DNA of 64,000 bases. Source: Saprospiraceae bacterium. GTDB taxonomy: Bacteria > Bacteroidota > Bacteroidia > Chitinophagales > Saprospiraceae. The notes beneath the pieces were generated by a model. The model did not search any database. It was not told the DNA's origin and saw nothing but the letters and a program-made list of their open reading frames with translations. Positions within the stretch are counted from its first letter, which is position 1, and every line of letters begins with the position of its first letter. The translations under genes were made by a program, and so were the position numbers. The stretch is taken from positions 992,001 through 1,056,000 of the forward strand of contig JAHBTU010000003.1 of NCBI GenBank assembly GCA_019638455.1, written 5' to 3'. This document shows, piece after piece, positions 39,101-48,341 of the stretch.

Positions 39101-39781
39101 GGTAATGGTCACCACATTGCCAGTTGGAGCAAAAGTCTGAACGGCGCCTCCCAGGCCATTGATGATAGCACCTCCGGTAGCAGTCCAGTTGTAGCCACCC
39201 GCGCCATTGACTGGCGGAATGGAGACCTGTATTTGACCACCCGGGCAAATGGTGTTGGGCGCACTGATAGGCCCTGCATTGCCCACGCTCGGTGCTTGTA
39301 CTGCCGAAGGGGGAGCTACGGTAATAAGAAAGTTGCATTGGTCTCCGGCGTAACCGTCAATCAACAGAAAATAATTGACCCCGGGGGTCAGTGTAGCAGT
39401 AATGGAAACAGGAGTGTTGCCACCGCCCGCGTTGCCGCCATTGCAAGCAATCGGGTTTGCATTGCAGCTCTGATAAAGGGCTATTTGAATGCCGTTGCCA
39501 GTCTGGCACCCCGTTGGCGTGGCAGTAAAGGTAGCGGCGGGAGCGCCTGCTATGAAGCCAAGCCATTGCTCGTTTTCAATGGTGCCACAAAAACCTGGAG
39601 GGGTTTGACCTGTGTAGCCTTGCGTGGTGCCTGAATATCCATTGAAGTTGCAGTAAATACAGGTGCTTTCGCAAAAGTCTGACGCCGGGAAATTGTTGGA
39701 TGGGCAGGGGTCAGGTATTTGAGCCTTCAGTAAGAAAGATATTGAAAGCATAACCCATAGTAAGAGTAGTTTTTTCACCAT
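33185..39781 (-). CDS. Giant Ig-like repeat adhesin with type B T9SS sorting domain
   Basis: A 2198-residue secreted protein. Signal peptide (MVKKLLLLWVMLSISFLLKA), then an N-terminal domain of about 430 residues with many Cys. Next are 18 Ig/PKD-like modules of about 80 residues (plus one degenerate), each with a WTGPGGFTS and GxYTxTVT core and two Cys. A SprB-type repeat follows (CFGFTDGSLAIAGVQGGTPP). The C-terminal type B (gliding motility) sorting domain has VYIPNIFKPDSPTEN and FDRWGSMVFDRYNF. It would be exported by T9SS and attached to or released from the cell surface, likely for adhesion. The terminator at 33118 ends its transcript. Confidence 0.92.
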   Translation of the reverse strand: MVKKLLLLWVMLSISFLLKAQIPDPCPSNNFPASDFCESTCIYCNFNGYSGTTQGYTGQTPPGFCGTIENEQWLGFIAGAPAATFTATPTGCQTGNGIQIALYQSCNANPIACNGGNAGGGNTPVSITATLTPGVNYFLLIDGYAGDQCNFLITVAPPSAVQAPSVGNAGPISAPNTICPGGQIQVSIPPVNGAGGYNWTATGGAIINGLGGAVQTFAPTGNVVTITAPTNAPPPTSFQVCVQPINSCDQDNPFVCRTIQIQKIPDTQLPPVIVCAEDAPYLLPWGQLAGIPGTNTYSHTYTSYQGCDSIVRQTITVKAPIVRNLAPQTVCAGSCYVVCGDEYCDGGNFQKICDSYQGCDSIINFSILLLSPVAEILGGGNITCTNNSVLLSSAPSPGAKFWRNSIGQIVGTGNTFTVTQPGTYTLQVSASAGGNICVANDTIVIGGDLTPPTVSASGGILGCGVASSVQLSVNTNATNPTYSWSGPGGFTSNLPNPTVNQPGAYIVTVTSASNGCTNTATANVTGNVTPPSPTASGGTITCALPSVTLEATPTTGVTYSWSGPGGFSSTLQNPNTNTAGTYTVTVTNNSNNCTATATATVNLNNTPPAAGATVSGPISCPTPNVNLNATPATGVTYAWTGPGGFTSTAQNPQVNTAGTYNVVVTSTANGCTAPASVNVTGNTTPPDISASGGTVTCATQSISLTGGSATPGATFGWTGPGGFTSNQQNPTASTVGTYTLTVTNPANSCTSTATATVNGNFVAPDASATGGIITCATSSTTISGNSNTPNATFAWTGPGGFTSNQQNPTVTTTGTYTLTVTNPNNGCTSTATAVVQPDANVPDASAIGGTITCSNGSVTLNGGSNTPGITLSWTGPGGFTSNQEDPVVTVDGTYTLTVLNPSNGCTAQATAIVNLNTTVPGATATGGTLTCNAPSFQLTGGSPTNGVSFAWTGPGGFTSNQQNPNVTSSGDYTLVVTNPTNGCTSTATTTVAADQNAPTAASTTGTLTCAVNSIVLNGSSNQTVNYAWTGPGGFTSNQQNPTVNVPGDYTLVVTNTTNGCTGNTTVTVDQNTQAPDASTTGNTISCSSPQVAIGADSQTGGVSYSWTGPGGFTSSAQNPTVSLNGNYIVTVTNPTNGCSSTSTATVQIDTVTAILQASAPDVLTCAATSVNIQASVNTAGSTLQGLSWTGPGGFTSTVEDPSVTAPGLYTLVATLQNGCTSQVQVNVSQDITQPDVAAAGGTLTCIITTINLDGSSATSGASFAWTGPSGFNSTLQDPPVTEAGTYSLTVTGPNGCTSSTTATVVLDAVEPGTNAVSSNNLDCDDLSTTLTASSPTNGTTYQWAGPGGFTATTPTANASNPGTYTVTATGPNGCTSVASVDVSQDITLPGATAGGDTTDCISGQATLTGNSQTGNVTWLWSGPNNFSSTLQNPTTTVPGNYTLTVTGQNGCTSTATASVEENTDSPDVTLSGGGTLTCAETEVTITGTITTPGATGVWTGPGGFNSTNSSITVSAPGEYFYTVTALNGCISAPSSTVPQNIQAPQGVTAAGGLLNCTFPTITMQGNSTTPGVTYSWTGPGGFTSSQQNPSVTNPGNYILVVTNPVNGCTSQASTTVTQDPTVPNVLVQADTLTCSVQSVTLQTTSDPVDVTYLWSGPGGFTSTAEDPQISVPGNYTVVATATSGCTSSFSINVQQNVVLPDATAQGVILSCTSPTGTLTGSSSTPGVTYSWTGPGGFTSSQQNPTVSQTGLYTLTTTGPNGCTSVASAEVQPDQSIPQISVTGGTITCLVTSIQLTAASSNVPNATWLWTGPGGFTSTVPNPTVTVAGNYTVQATAPNGCTATTGATVNSDTQGPTVNVGTPGELNCTTTQVGLQASVPTPGSYQFQWTTQNGNILSGASTQTPQVSQAGTYTVVVTNTANGCTTAQNVQVQVNPATPSGVDKQVRDVTCFGFTDGSLAIAGVQGGTPPFVYSVDNQPFTTGTLFTGLPPGTHTLMIEDANGCEFVTTFEVFEPQELIVNLGQDTTVRFGQSLSLSLDNIVNFPDRVAQTILSPPGVLDSFLCDGCTEFTPFYSFRYRVTVVDSNGCRASDDRLVIVDKTRYVYIPNIFKPDSPTENAMFYIFGDESQIVNIRAFQIFDRWGSMVFDRYNFQPNDFNSGWDGTVKGDKATPAVFVYYAEIEFIDGEIILYKGDVMVYR
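34215..38422. repeat. Tandem Ig-module coding repeats in adhesin
   Basis: About 4.2 kb of coding sequence made of 18 units averaging 235-245 bp, diverged in sequence but repeatedly sharing stretches such as the codons for WTGPGGFTSNQQNP. Similar units of this sort often vary in number between strains and are prone to collapse in assembly. Confidence 0.85.
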
Positions 39782-40177
39782 GAAATCGGCAGTTTAAAAC
39801 GTTTGAATATGAGTTGACGACCGAACGCGAAGAACCTTTCGCTACCGGACGATGAGTGCCACGAATGACGGAGAAGATTTTTTGCCCGTAAATACGGTTG
39901 CGCTTTAATGGGATTGCATTTCACAATCGGTAGGGGGATAGAGCCAAACAGCGATTAAATCTGTGAGCATTGGGAAGGCGCGTGTTTGAAAGCAATTAAA
40001 ACGAGGCACAAAGAAAGGAAAAATTTTATTTTGAATTCACCTTCCGTTGCCGTTTTAACTGTTTGTTCCAACCTTTATTTGCCCGTGTTATTCACAAACA
40101 AAGTTTGAAAATTTTGTTCAAAAACACCCAATCGAATTTTTAAGAACAAAATTTCACAAGATTTAAATCCCACTTTT
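39782..40177. other. 396-bp intergenic region, no gene seen
   Basis: Lies between the two giant secreted-protein genes on the minus strand. It should hold the adhesin promoter and the 3' untranslated region of the P-domain gene. A+T-rich around 40000-40170 with several A and T runs; I see no convincing terminator, ORF or RNA gene. Confidence 0.6.
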
Positions 40178-43100
40178 TCAGCGAACAACAGTCACATCGC
40201 CCGAAAAAATTTCCTGTTGCCCATCTATGAAACGCACCAACGCATACCATACATAAACACCCGGCAGCACGTCTTTTCCTCGATGTCGCCCAATCCAGCC
40301 CACCCCCGGCACTCCCGGCTGAAAATCAAGCGCCTCATACACTTGTTCCCCCCATCGGTCATAGATTCTGAACACTTCCACCTCTGCCACATCCGTCCCT
40401 CCCAGCACTTGAAAAATACCATTTTCCGCGCTGGTAGGCTTAAAAACATTGGGCACATACACACGTCGTTCCTTCGTCACCCGTATCAGCACCTTGTCGC
40501 TTGCCACACAGCCGTTTGTGTCAGTCACCGTCGCACTTACTTGCAGAGATTGAAGCGGCAAAAAATGTTGATATTCTTTGCCTGCCGCCGCCGAATCAAG
40601 CAACGGCCCCCATACAATGGTGTCCAAGCCCGTCGGCGAGACGGTGAGCGATGCTGTAAGATACACAGAATCGCCCAACGCTGCCTCGATTTCGTCACCA
40701 AGCTCAATTTTTAATTCGGGAGGCTCCGATATGGTCAGTATCTGTGTGGTGAATTCACACCCATTGGCATCCATCAGGGTCACGGTGTACGTCCCTGCTT
40801 CGAGGTTTTTAAAGACCGGGTTGGGACTAAATATGCCATTGTTGAGCGCATACAGCAAGGGCGGGAAGTTGGTAAAGGCCGAATCAATGCTAATTTGACC
40901 ATCCCTGTCTCCGTAGCATCGAATGTTTGTCACTGAAATAGCCTCCACTCGCGGCGGGTCAATGTCCAACACCAGGGTCACGGTGTCGGCGGCAAAACAA
41001 TCCGCCGAGTTGCTCACGTTCAAAATGTATTCGCCTGCGAGGCTGGCAAAAATTTGGGCGGTCGTGCCTACTGTGTCGCCGTTCAGCAGCCAATGATATT
41101 GGATGCCTGCGCCAGTGCTAGTGTTCGGCCCACCGAGCAACACGGCTGCCTGGTCGCAATTGAGGGCGCGGTCGTTGCCCGCATCGGCTACGGGTTGTGG
41201 GAGCAGCCGGATAGTCACGGTTTCCTCATCGTTTGGGCAAGGCGGTTGTGCTGACAAAGTGTAGCGAAAAGTATAAGTGCCTGCTGCCTGACCACCTGTT
41301 TCGAAGGTGCCGGTTTGGGCGTTGAACGCACCGGGCGACGAGGGCACGGCGGAAGTCTCCGTCCATTGGCCGCCAAAGTCAGCATCGGTGAGGAAGTTGA
41401 CAAGCTGCAACGGGAGGGCGGCACCCTCGCAAAGTTCCACGGCGGCATGGGCCGTGCCTGCCGATACAGGTTGGCTCACGCTGACGGTGGCAGACTGAGA
41501 GAGCGCGGCGCTACACGTCGGCACCGTGCCATCAACAACCTCAATCAGGGTGTAGGTGGTGGCTACTGTCGGCGCCACTTGCAGCGTCGCAGGCTGTGCG
41601 CTGCTGATGAGCAATGTGTTTTGAGTGATGCCATCCGAGTAAGTCACTTGAAGCGGAAAGGCTCCGGTGCCGCTCAACAACAGCCCAACCGAGTCGCCGC
41701 TGCATACCGCTGCATCGCCCGACAAGGTAACCGTCGGAAGTGGTTTCCATTGAATCGGGGTGCCGGGAGATACGGAAAGGCAAGGGTCGGTCAATTCCAC
41801 CGCGCCGCTGACATTGTTGCCGGCGATAGCTGAGATATAGTAGGTGATTCCCGGTTGGAGATTGCCCGAAAAGTCAAAAACAGGTTGTGTGTTTACTGCC
41901 AACACATTGCCCACGGAAGCGCCCGGCAGGTCGTGCAAGATGAACTGAACCATATCATCCGCATCGAATGTCGCATCGTTGTTCCAAACGGCGGTGGCGG
42001 GAGCGGGAGGGCAAAACAAAGCCAGCGATGTTTGCATGGTGCCTGCATCGGTAGTGCATTCGCAAAAATTCATGCCTGACAGTGAATGGCTTGCGCAGCC
42101 ATTCGCATCCACTACAAAGAAGGTGTAGGGGGCGTTGTTGGGCAACAGCACGGAGTTGAAGTCATTGCCGACAAAAGCACCGTTCAGTCCTGTCACCGAA
42201 TAGGGAGCAGTGCCACCACTTACCGAGAAACCAATCGAGTATGCCGTATTGGTGCCATTGCAAATCTCGGTTAGGTTGCTCACGGATGGCGACTCGTTGA
42301 ACGTGACCATCAATCCATCAGCGCCTACACAGGCACCATTTGTCTCTGTCCATTCAAAAGTGTAAGTGCCCCAAACCGTGACAGAGACTGTGGCAGAAAT
42401 ACTGTTAAGAGCTGAAAAAACCGCTGTCGCCGGCCCTGACACTTGCGACCACGTTCCCGGAAAACCATCTGAAATCCCTTGAAGTGCGAGCGTGCTGTCA
42501 CAAACGACCGCATCGGCAGCGAGCGCGGGTGCTGGTTTTTTCCAAAAAACCACTGGCTGCCCTTTCGCCACAGAAAAACAAGGGTCGGCAGGATTTGGAA
42601 AGCCATTCAGGTTGTTGCCAACGACCAGCGAGATGTAGTAGGTCTGGCCGAAGTTCATGCCATTTTGAAATCCAAACAAGCCCGATGTGTTTTGCGCAAA
42701 AATTTGTCCCAATGCCGTGCCTGTTCCATTGTGCAGCACATATCCAGTGACATCGTTGGCATCCAAAGTGGGGAGCAGCAAATTCGGCGCGGCCTGAACG
42801 AGCTCCCCCTCGCACGCGGTCAAAGTATCGGGGCGCATGCTCCCGGCATGGGTGGAACAAGTGCATCCGTACACCCCCGTCACCAACGGCATGGCGCATC
42901 CATTCGCATCCACCACTTCAAAAGAATATGCCTGTCCGTTGGCAAACAAATCGGAAGTGTAGGCGCCGCCTGTTGTCAGTTCTCCATTCACACTGTAAGG
43001 TTGGCTTCCGCCTTCCATGAAAAGCGTGATGGAATAGTTTTCGTTCACATTGTCGCAAGTGCGCAACAGGTCGGTCAGCACGGGCGAATCGTTGAACTGC

Positions 43101-45394
43101 AATGCCACTTCATCGGTGCCAAGGCATCCATCCACATCAGATGTCCACGTCAGGATGTAGGTGCCGAATGCGGAAACCGTCACGACGGCCACCGAATCAT
43201 TGGGGTTGCTAAACAGCACCGTTGCGCCTGGCGGTGCGCTACTCACCGACCACACGCTCGTGCCGTTCACGTCCTCGGCGAACATCTGCAAAACCAACCC
43301 ACAAGTGTCGCGGTCATCACCCGCGTTTGCTACGGGGTTTTGGAAAAAAACGACGGGCTGCCCCGCCGCGACGGAAAGGCAAGGGTCACTAGGGTCAGGG
43401 AAACCGCCCAAATCGTTGCCCACCACAAAAGAGGCGTAATAGTTCTTGCCGTATATCATACCGTTCTCAAAAACAAAAACGCCAGTGGTGTTTTGCGCAA
43501 CGACCCCGCCCAATGACGGTCCTGAATGCTCATGCAACACAAACGACCACACGTCATTGGGGTCGAGTGCCTCGCCACCCAGATGCTCCACGATGGCACT
43601 GTCTCCCTCACACACTGTGATTGGTGTCAGATTCATGGCGCCCGCGAAGCTGATGCAGGCACAATCCACCGAGTCGTTGAGGATAGGCGAGACACAACCG
43701 TTGGCATCTTCGATGATGAAAGAATACGACTGACCGCTCGGTATGGGGTCTGAAACAAAGTTGCTGCCCGATACGGTGCCTCCTCCCAGCACATTATAGG
43801 GTGCCACGCCTCCCAAAATAGGAAATGACACGGTATAAAATTCTCCCAATCCGTCGCACGCGATTTCAATTGGGCCTGCCATAGGCGTTTCCCGAAAATC
43901 AATCAGCACGTCACTGCTATCCGCGCAAATGCCATTGGTCTCTATCCATCTGAAAAGATATTGGCCGGGCTGGCTGGCCGTGACGCTCGTCGCTGCCGAA
44001 TCGGGGCTGGAAAAAACAACCGAGCCGGGACCAGACACAAGCACCCAACTGCCCAAGCTGCCTGAGACGCTTTTGATGGCTTGCAAAAAAGCCGTCGAGT
44101 CACACTCCGCGTCGTCAGCCCCTGCGTTGGCTACGGGCAACTCGTTCACCGTCACCGTCAGACAATTTTGCAAGCTCGTGTCGCAGCCATTGCTCGCCAT
44201 GGCGCACACATAGCTAATGGGCACATCTCCCCACTCCACCACAACGGTTTCCGTGTGTTGCCCCGACACGATGGTGCCACCAGTGGTTTGCCAGACATAA
44301 AAACTCGCGCCGGGGACGGGAGCGACCGTGTAGGTATGGGTAGCGCCTTCGCACACATTGTCAACACCCTGCACAACGGGAGAGGCAGGCATTCCCTGCT
44401 GCTGGGAAATTGTCACGTTCACGCAGTTGGAGGTGATTTTTCCGCAAAAAGGTGGTTGGTTGGAATTGAGTTGGATGGCCAACTCCACAAGGGTCAAGAC
44501 CCCGTTGGGCGGGGGCAGCAAGTTCGATTGCGCAGTGAGATACGACATCCCACAGACCGTGTAGTTGCCCGGCGGAAAAGCCGTCAGGTCGGGTTGTGCC
44601 TGATAAGAAAGGAGTACGCCGCCCGAACCGCCCACCAGATAGGTGTAGGTGTATTCCGGTGTGGGCGGCAGCGCGTTGGGTGGCACAAAAGTGGGGGGCA
44701 AATTCAGATTGAGCGACGCATCGCCCGCACAAGCCGACACATCCGGCTGAAGCAAGTTGCCCGCGTTGGCCGCGCAATTGACACATTCCACCCCGACGGC
44801 ATCGCAGAAAATGATTTCAAAACCAAGCAAATTGCCCCCGTGCGTTGACTGCAAATCCGAAACGCTCAGCGTCCATTGACCATTCACGGTGCCGCCGTTG
44901 AAGTCTTCAAAACAACCGCTCGCGGGGTGGTAGGAGCCTGAATAATTGCCAAAAAGCCCCCAATTCTGATTGTTGCTCCACTGCCCGGCAAAGCCGGGGT
45001 CGGGGCTGGGGGGCGTGCCGCAAGGGAGGAAAAGCACGTTCCAGGTGGTGAAATTGGTAAAATCAAAAAAACCGGTTGGGCCAACTAATGTCACCGTTTG
45101 CCCGGAGGGAGAAGTCAGTGAAATTTGTAGGTCGCCGAGGTATTCATGGTCGAATTGCAGCCTTACCCCACAGATGCCTTGGCCATTTTGACCCAAAATG
45201 GGGTTGGAGGCGTTTTGTATTTGCACGGCAAAATTGCCCGTGAAGCCATCGGGCATTGCCAAAGGGCAATCAGAACAGGCACAAGGCGACTGTGCTTGCA
45301 ATGTCATGAAGGGGAATGCGGCCAATAATAGCACCGCAACAGGACGCACGAATTGGCACGGGAGGGTCGAGTTCAGATTCAGTAGATTAAACAT
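40178..45394 (-). CDS. Secreted P-domain multidomain protein with type B T9SS sorting domain
   Basis: A 1738-residue secreted protein. Signal peptide near residues 10-35 (PVAVLLLAAFPFMTLQAQ). A proprotein-convertase P (jelly-roll) domain lies at about 45-200 (LGDLQISLTSPSGQTVTLVG, GTVNGQWTLSVSDLQSTHGG). Then a long series of Ig/PKD-like modules with repeated INGxCxGADGLxVxFNESP-like segments, a SprB repeat (RCYGDRDGQISIDS), and the C-terminal sorting domain (VYVPNVFKPTSAENGIF, IYDRWGEQVYEALDF). ATG 45394 was chosen for the signal peptide; the frame continues 66 codons upstream without one. No protease domain accompanies the P domain, so it is probably an adhesin or matrix protein. Confidence 0.85.
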   Translation of the reverse strand: MFNLLNLNSTLPCQFVRPVAVLLLAAFPFMTLQAQSPCACSDCPLAMPDGFTGNFAVQIQNASNPILGQNGQGICGVRLQFDHEYLGDLQISLTSPSGQTVTLVGPTGFFDFTNFTTWNVLFLPCGTPPSPDPGFAGQWSNNQNWGLFGNYSGSYHPASGCFEDFNGGTVNGQWTLSVSDLQSTHGGNLLGFEIIFCDAVGVECVNCAANAGNLLQPDVSACAGDASLNLNLPPTFVPPNALPPTPEYTYTYLVGGSGGVLLSYQAQPDLTAFPPGNYTVCGMSYLTAQSNLLPPPNGVLTLVELAIQLNSNQPPFCGKITSNCVNVTISQQQGMPASPVVQGVDNVCEGATHTYTVAPVPGASFYVWQTTGGTIVSGQHTETVVVEWGDVPISYVCAMASNGCDTSLQNCLTVTVNELPVANAGADDAECDSTAFLQAIKSVSGSLGSWVLVSGPGSVVFSSPDSAATSVTASQPGQYLFRWIETNGICADSSDVLIDFRETPMAGPIEIACDGLGEFYTVSFPILGGVAPYNVLGGGTVSGSNFVSDPIPSGQSYSFIIEDANGCVSPILNDSVDCACISFAGAMNLTPITVCEGDSAIVEHLGGEALDPNDVWSFVLHEHSGPSLGGVVAQNTTGVFVFENGMIYGKNYYASFVVGNDLGGFPDPSDPCLSVAAGQPVVFFQNPVANAGDDRDTCGLVLQMFAEDVNGTSVWSVSSAPPGATVLFSNPNDSVAVVTVSAFGTYILTWTSDVDGCLGTDEVALQFNDSPVLTDLLRTCDNVNENYSITLFMEGGSQPYSVNGELTTGGAYTSDLFANGQAYSFEVVDANGCAMPLVTGVYGCTCSTHAGSMRPDTLTACEGELVQAAPNLLLPTLDANDVTGYVLHNGTGTALGQIFAQNTSGLFGFQNGMNFGQTYYISLVVGNNLNGFPNPADPCFSVAKGQPVVFWKKPAPALAADAVVCDSTLALQGISDGFPGTWSQVSGPATAVFSALNSISATVSVTVWGTYTFEWTETNGACVGADGLMVTFNESPSVSNLTEICNGTNTAYSIGFSVSGGTAPYSVTGLNGAFVGNDFNSVLLPNNAPYTFFVVDANGCASHSLSGMNFCECTTDAGTMQTSLALFCPPAPATAVWNNDATFDADDMVQFILHDLPGASVGNVLAVNTQPVFDFSGNLQPGITYYISAIAGNNVSGAVELTDPCLSVSPGTPIQWKPLPTVTLSGDAAVCSGDSVGLLLSGTGAFPLQVTYSDGITQNTLLISSAQPATLQVAPTVATTYTLIEVVDGTVPTCSAALSQSATVSVSQPVSAGTAHAAVELCEGAALPLQLVNFLTDADFGGQWTETSAVPSSPGAFNAQTGTFETGGQAAGTYTFRYTLSAQPPCPNDEETVTIRLLPQPVADAGNDRALNCDQAAVLLGGPNTSTGAGIQYHWLLNGDTVGTTAQIFASLAGEYILNVSNSADCFAADTVTLVLDIDPPRVEAISVTNIRCYGDRDGQISIDSAFTNFPPLLYALNNGIFSPNPVFKNLEAGTYTVTLMDANGCEFTTQILTISEPPELKIELGDEIEAALGDSVYLTASLTVSPTGLDTIVWGPLLDSAAAGKEYQHFLPLQSLQVSATVTDTNGCVASDKVLIRVTKERRVYVPNVFKPTSAENGIFQVLGGTDVAEVEVFRIYDRWGEQVYEALDFQPGVPGVGWIGRHRGKDVLPGVYVWYALVRFIDGQQEIFSGDVTVVR

Positions 45395-45635
45395 CAATGG
45401 ATAATTTGGCGAACACGCCGCTTTCCGTTGAGAAAAATTTATCGGTATCGGAAATTTTAACCAAATTCCAATCAATATTTGGAGGTTGGTATTTTCAAAA
45501 ATCTCCGTAAAGTAATGACAAAATCGCAATCTTTGCCCAACAACTGTAGCGCCATAATTCCGCACATTCGCCAAAATTCGGCAAAACCCCATCTCGACTT
45601 TTGCGTTTCCCTGCTGAAACTCTCATCATCGCAAA

Positions 45636-48341
45636 ATGAACTTCCGACGACTTTGCCTCTTCTCTTTGCTGCTGTTGAGCACTGCTTTTTCTGGCTTTTC
45701 GCAAACAACCCCCTACGAACCCGGACAAGTACTCGTCAGCCTCCAACCCGGCCTCTCTCCCCAAAACCTTGCCTTGCGCTTGGAACGCCAACTGGCCGTC
45801 CCTCCCATTACGACAAATAAAGTATCCACGTTGCTCAACGTTTGGATCTTCGAAACATTGGCAGGAAGCGAGCTCAAAAGCTTGGATTGGCTTCGTGCTC
45901 AACCAGAAGTGCGACAGGCGCAACTGAATTTTTGGAGCGAAGAACGAAACGACACCTCTTCCCTCCCTTACCCTTACAAACTTATCCCCAACGACCCTCT
46001 TTTCCCACAACAATGGCAATATATCAACGCCGGCTCGAATGGCGGAACACCCAACGCCGACTTGGATGCCGACCTTGCATGGGACATCGCCACGGGCGGC
46101 CTAACCCCGGCGGGCGACACGATTGTGGTCGCCGTCATTGATGGCGGTGTTGACCCCAACCATCCCGACCTCTCGCCCAACCTTTGGAGAAACTGGGGCG
46201 AAATCCCCGGCGACGGCATTGACAACGACAACAATGGCTATGTGGACGATTTTCGAGGATGGAACGTCTTTCAGAACAATGACAACATCGCTGGCAACAG
46301 CATGGGGCACGGCACTCCCGTGAGCGCCATCGTGGGGGCCAGAGGAAACAATGCCGTCGGCGTGACGGGAGTCAACTGGAATGTGCAAATCATGTTCGTG
46401 GCAGGCGGAGGCACTCAGGCCAATATCCTCGCCGCTTATGACTATGTGTGGCAGGCCCGACGACGCTACAACCTGAGCAACGGTCTTCAAGGTGCTTTTG
46501 TCGTTGCGGTGAACAGCTCCTTCGGCTCCAACTACGGCCAACCCTCCAACGCGCCCCTTTGGTGTGCCATCTATGATTCACTGGGGCAAGCAGGCATCCT
46601 GAGCGTGGCTGCTACCGCCAATATCCCCGTCAACGTGGATGTGGTGGGCGACCTCCCCACTGCCTGCCCGAGCGACTTTCTGGTGTCCGTGACCAACCTT
46701 ACGCGCAGCGACGAAAAAGCCCCCAATGCAGCTTGGGGGGCCACGCACATTGACTTGGGCGCTTATGGTCAGGAGGTTTATACCGCAGGGCCTAATAGCT
46801 CTTACGGGACTTACTCCGGCACTTCATTCGCCACGCCACACGTCAGCGGGGCTATTGGTCTGCTCTACGCAGCACCCTGCCCCAATCTGATTGCCTTGGC
46901 CAAAAGCGCACCCGCCACCGCCGCTCTATGGACAAAAGAACGCCTGCTGAACAGTACCACTCCCAATGCCGCCCTACAAGGCATCACCGTCACGGGCGGA
47001 CGGCTCAACCTCTACTCGCTTTTGCAGGACTACGAAGACCAATGCAGCCCTTGCCCGCACCCCTTTGCCGTGCAGGCGCTCGATGTGACGAGCCATTCAG
47101 CCTTCATCAAGTGGTCACAAATAGCGGATTTTCAGACCGTTCACCTGCGTTGGCGAGCAGTCGGCACCACCAGCTGGAGCATTGCGGCCAATGTGTCGCA
47201 GTCTTTTTTGTTGGAAAATTTGAAAGCTTGCACCCAATACGAGTATTCGCTCATCGCGCTCTGTACGAGTGGCCTCACCAGCGGATGGTCGACCCCCAAC
47301 TATTTCAAAACCGATGGATGCTGCGAGCCACCCGCCTCGCTTTGGACGACTTCGGTGGGCAACACGAGCGCAAGCTTTGCTTGGAGCGCCGTCACAGCAG
47401 CACAAGGATACCGATTGCGCTTGCGCACGACAAATGGCAGTTGGGAAATCCACGACGTCGGCAACAATCTTGCTTTTGTGGTGAGCAACACGCTGCCCTG
47501 CACAGAATATGAAGCAGCGGTGCAAACCGTGTGCGATACTGGCTCTACCGTTTTTTCCACGTCCATTTTTTTCAAAACCACTGGCTGCGGCTCTTGCCTT
47601 GATGCCGATTATTGCAGCGCCAAAAGCCAAGATGCCACTGCTGAATGGATTGCGAATGTCAGCATCGGCGATTGGGAACACAACTCTGGCAATGGTGGGG
47701 GCGGCTATCAGAATTTCACAAACTGTTTGTGTCCGAGGCCGCAGTTTTTCCCGTTCCTTCCTGTGGATGTCACCATCACGCCCGGGTATCAAAGTTTGCC
47801 CTACAAAGAGTTTTTTAGAATCTATATTGACTTCAACATGGATGGCGACTTTGACGACCCCGGCGAGTTGGCCTTCGACCCGGGCTGGGCCTCCGACGAG
47901 GCAGTGAGCGGGTCTATCGTGCCGCCCGATTTCGTCAATTCGGGCCTGACTCGAATGCGGGTGATGATGAAGTTCAGGGGTGTCTCAGGTGAGCCGCCTT
48001 TGCCTTGCGAGACCTTCCAATTCGGTCAGGTGGAGGATTATTGCGCGGAACTATTGACTTCTCCCGTTTCTGTCGAGGGGCCGCGTACCCATCAAAAGCA
48101 ATTGTCTATTTATCCGCTGCCCGCCGCCGACGAGGTGTGGTTGGGCTTGCCCGACGGCATTTCTGGCTCATGGGAAATTGCTGTTTGTGATGTGATGGGA
48201 CGCCCCATCCATACAGCTTCCCAAGCCATGCAAGACAAAGTTCCTTTGCGTCTTCCACTGGCATCGTGGCCTGCGGGCGTATATTGGGTGCGGCTCTTGC
48301 AAGGCGAGCAAACCTATTCAGGTCGAATTCTGAAACAGTGA
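45636..48341 (+). CDS. Subtilisin-like (S8) protease with type A T9SS sorting domain
   Basis: A 901-residue secreted protease. Signal peptide to about residue 22; prodomain to about 120. Peptidase S8 core with catalytic Asp169 (VAVIDGG), His225 (MGHGTPVS) and Ser397 (GTSFATPH). Then two fibronectin type III-like domains (about 480-660), a GEVED domain (about 710-810; YIDFNMDGDFDDPGE, GQVEDYC) and a C-terminal type A sorting domain (SIYPLPAADEVWL ... GVYWVRLLQGEQTYSG). It would be secreted by T9SS and act outside the cell. ATG 45636 directly precedes the signal peptide. Confidence 0.93.
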   Translation: MNFRRLCLFSLLLLSTAFSGFSQTTPYEPGQVLVSLQPGLSPQNLALRLERQLAVPPITTNKVSTLLNVWIFETLAGSELKSLDWLRAQPEVRQAQLNFWSEERNDTSSLPYPYKLIPNDPLFPQQWQYINAGSNGGTPNADLDADLAWDIATGGLTPAGDTIVVAVIDGGVDPNHPDLSPNLWRNWGEIPGDGIDNDNNGYVDDFRGWNVFQNNDNIAGNSMGHGTPVSAIVGARGNNAVGVTGVNWNVQIMFVAGGGTQANILAAYDYVWQARRRYNLSNGLQGAFVVAVNSSFGSNYGQPSNAPLWCAIYDSLGQAGILSVAATANIPVNVDVVGDLPTACPSDFLVSVTNLTRSDEKAPNAAWGATHIDLGAYGQEVYTAGPNSSYGTYSGTSFATPHVSGAIGLLYAAPCPNLIALAKSAPATAALWTKERLLNSTTPNAALQGITVTGGRLNLYSLLQDYEDQCSPCPHPFAVQALDVTSHSAFIKWSQIADFQTVHLRWRAVGTTSWSIAANVSQSFLLENLKACTQYEYSLIALCTSGLTSGWSTPNYFKTDGCCEPPASLWTTSVGNTSASFAWSAVTAAQGYRLRLRTTNGSWEIHDVGNNLAFVVSNTLPCTEYEAAVQTVCDTGSTVFSTSIFFKTTGCGSCLDADYCSAKSQDATAEWIANVSIGDWEHNSGNGGGGYQNFTNCLCPRPQFFPFLPVDVTITPGYQSLPYKEFFRIYIDFNMDGDFDDPGELAFDPGWASDEAVSGSIVPPDFVNSGLTRMRVMMKFRGVSGEPPLPCETFQFGQVEDYCAELLTSPVSVEGPRTHQKQLSIYPLPAADEVWLGLPDGISGSWEIAVCDVMGRPIHTASQAMQDKVPLRLPLASWPAGVYWVRLLQGEQTYSGRILKQ

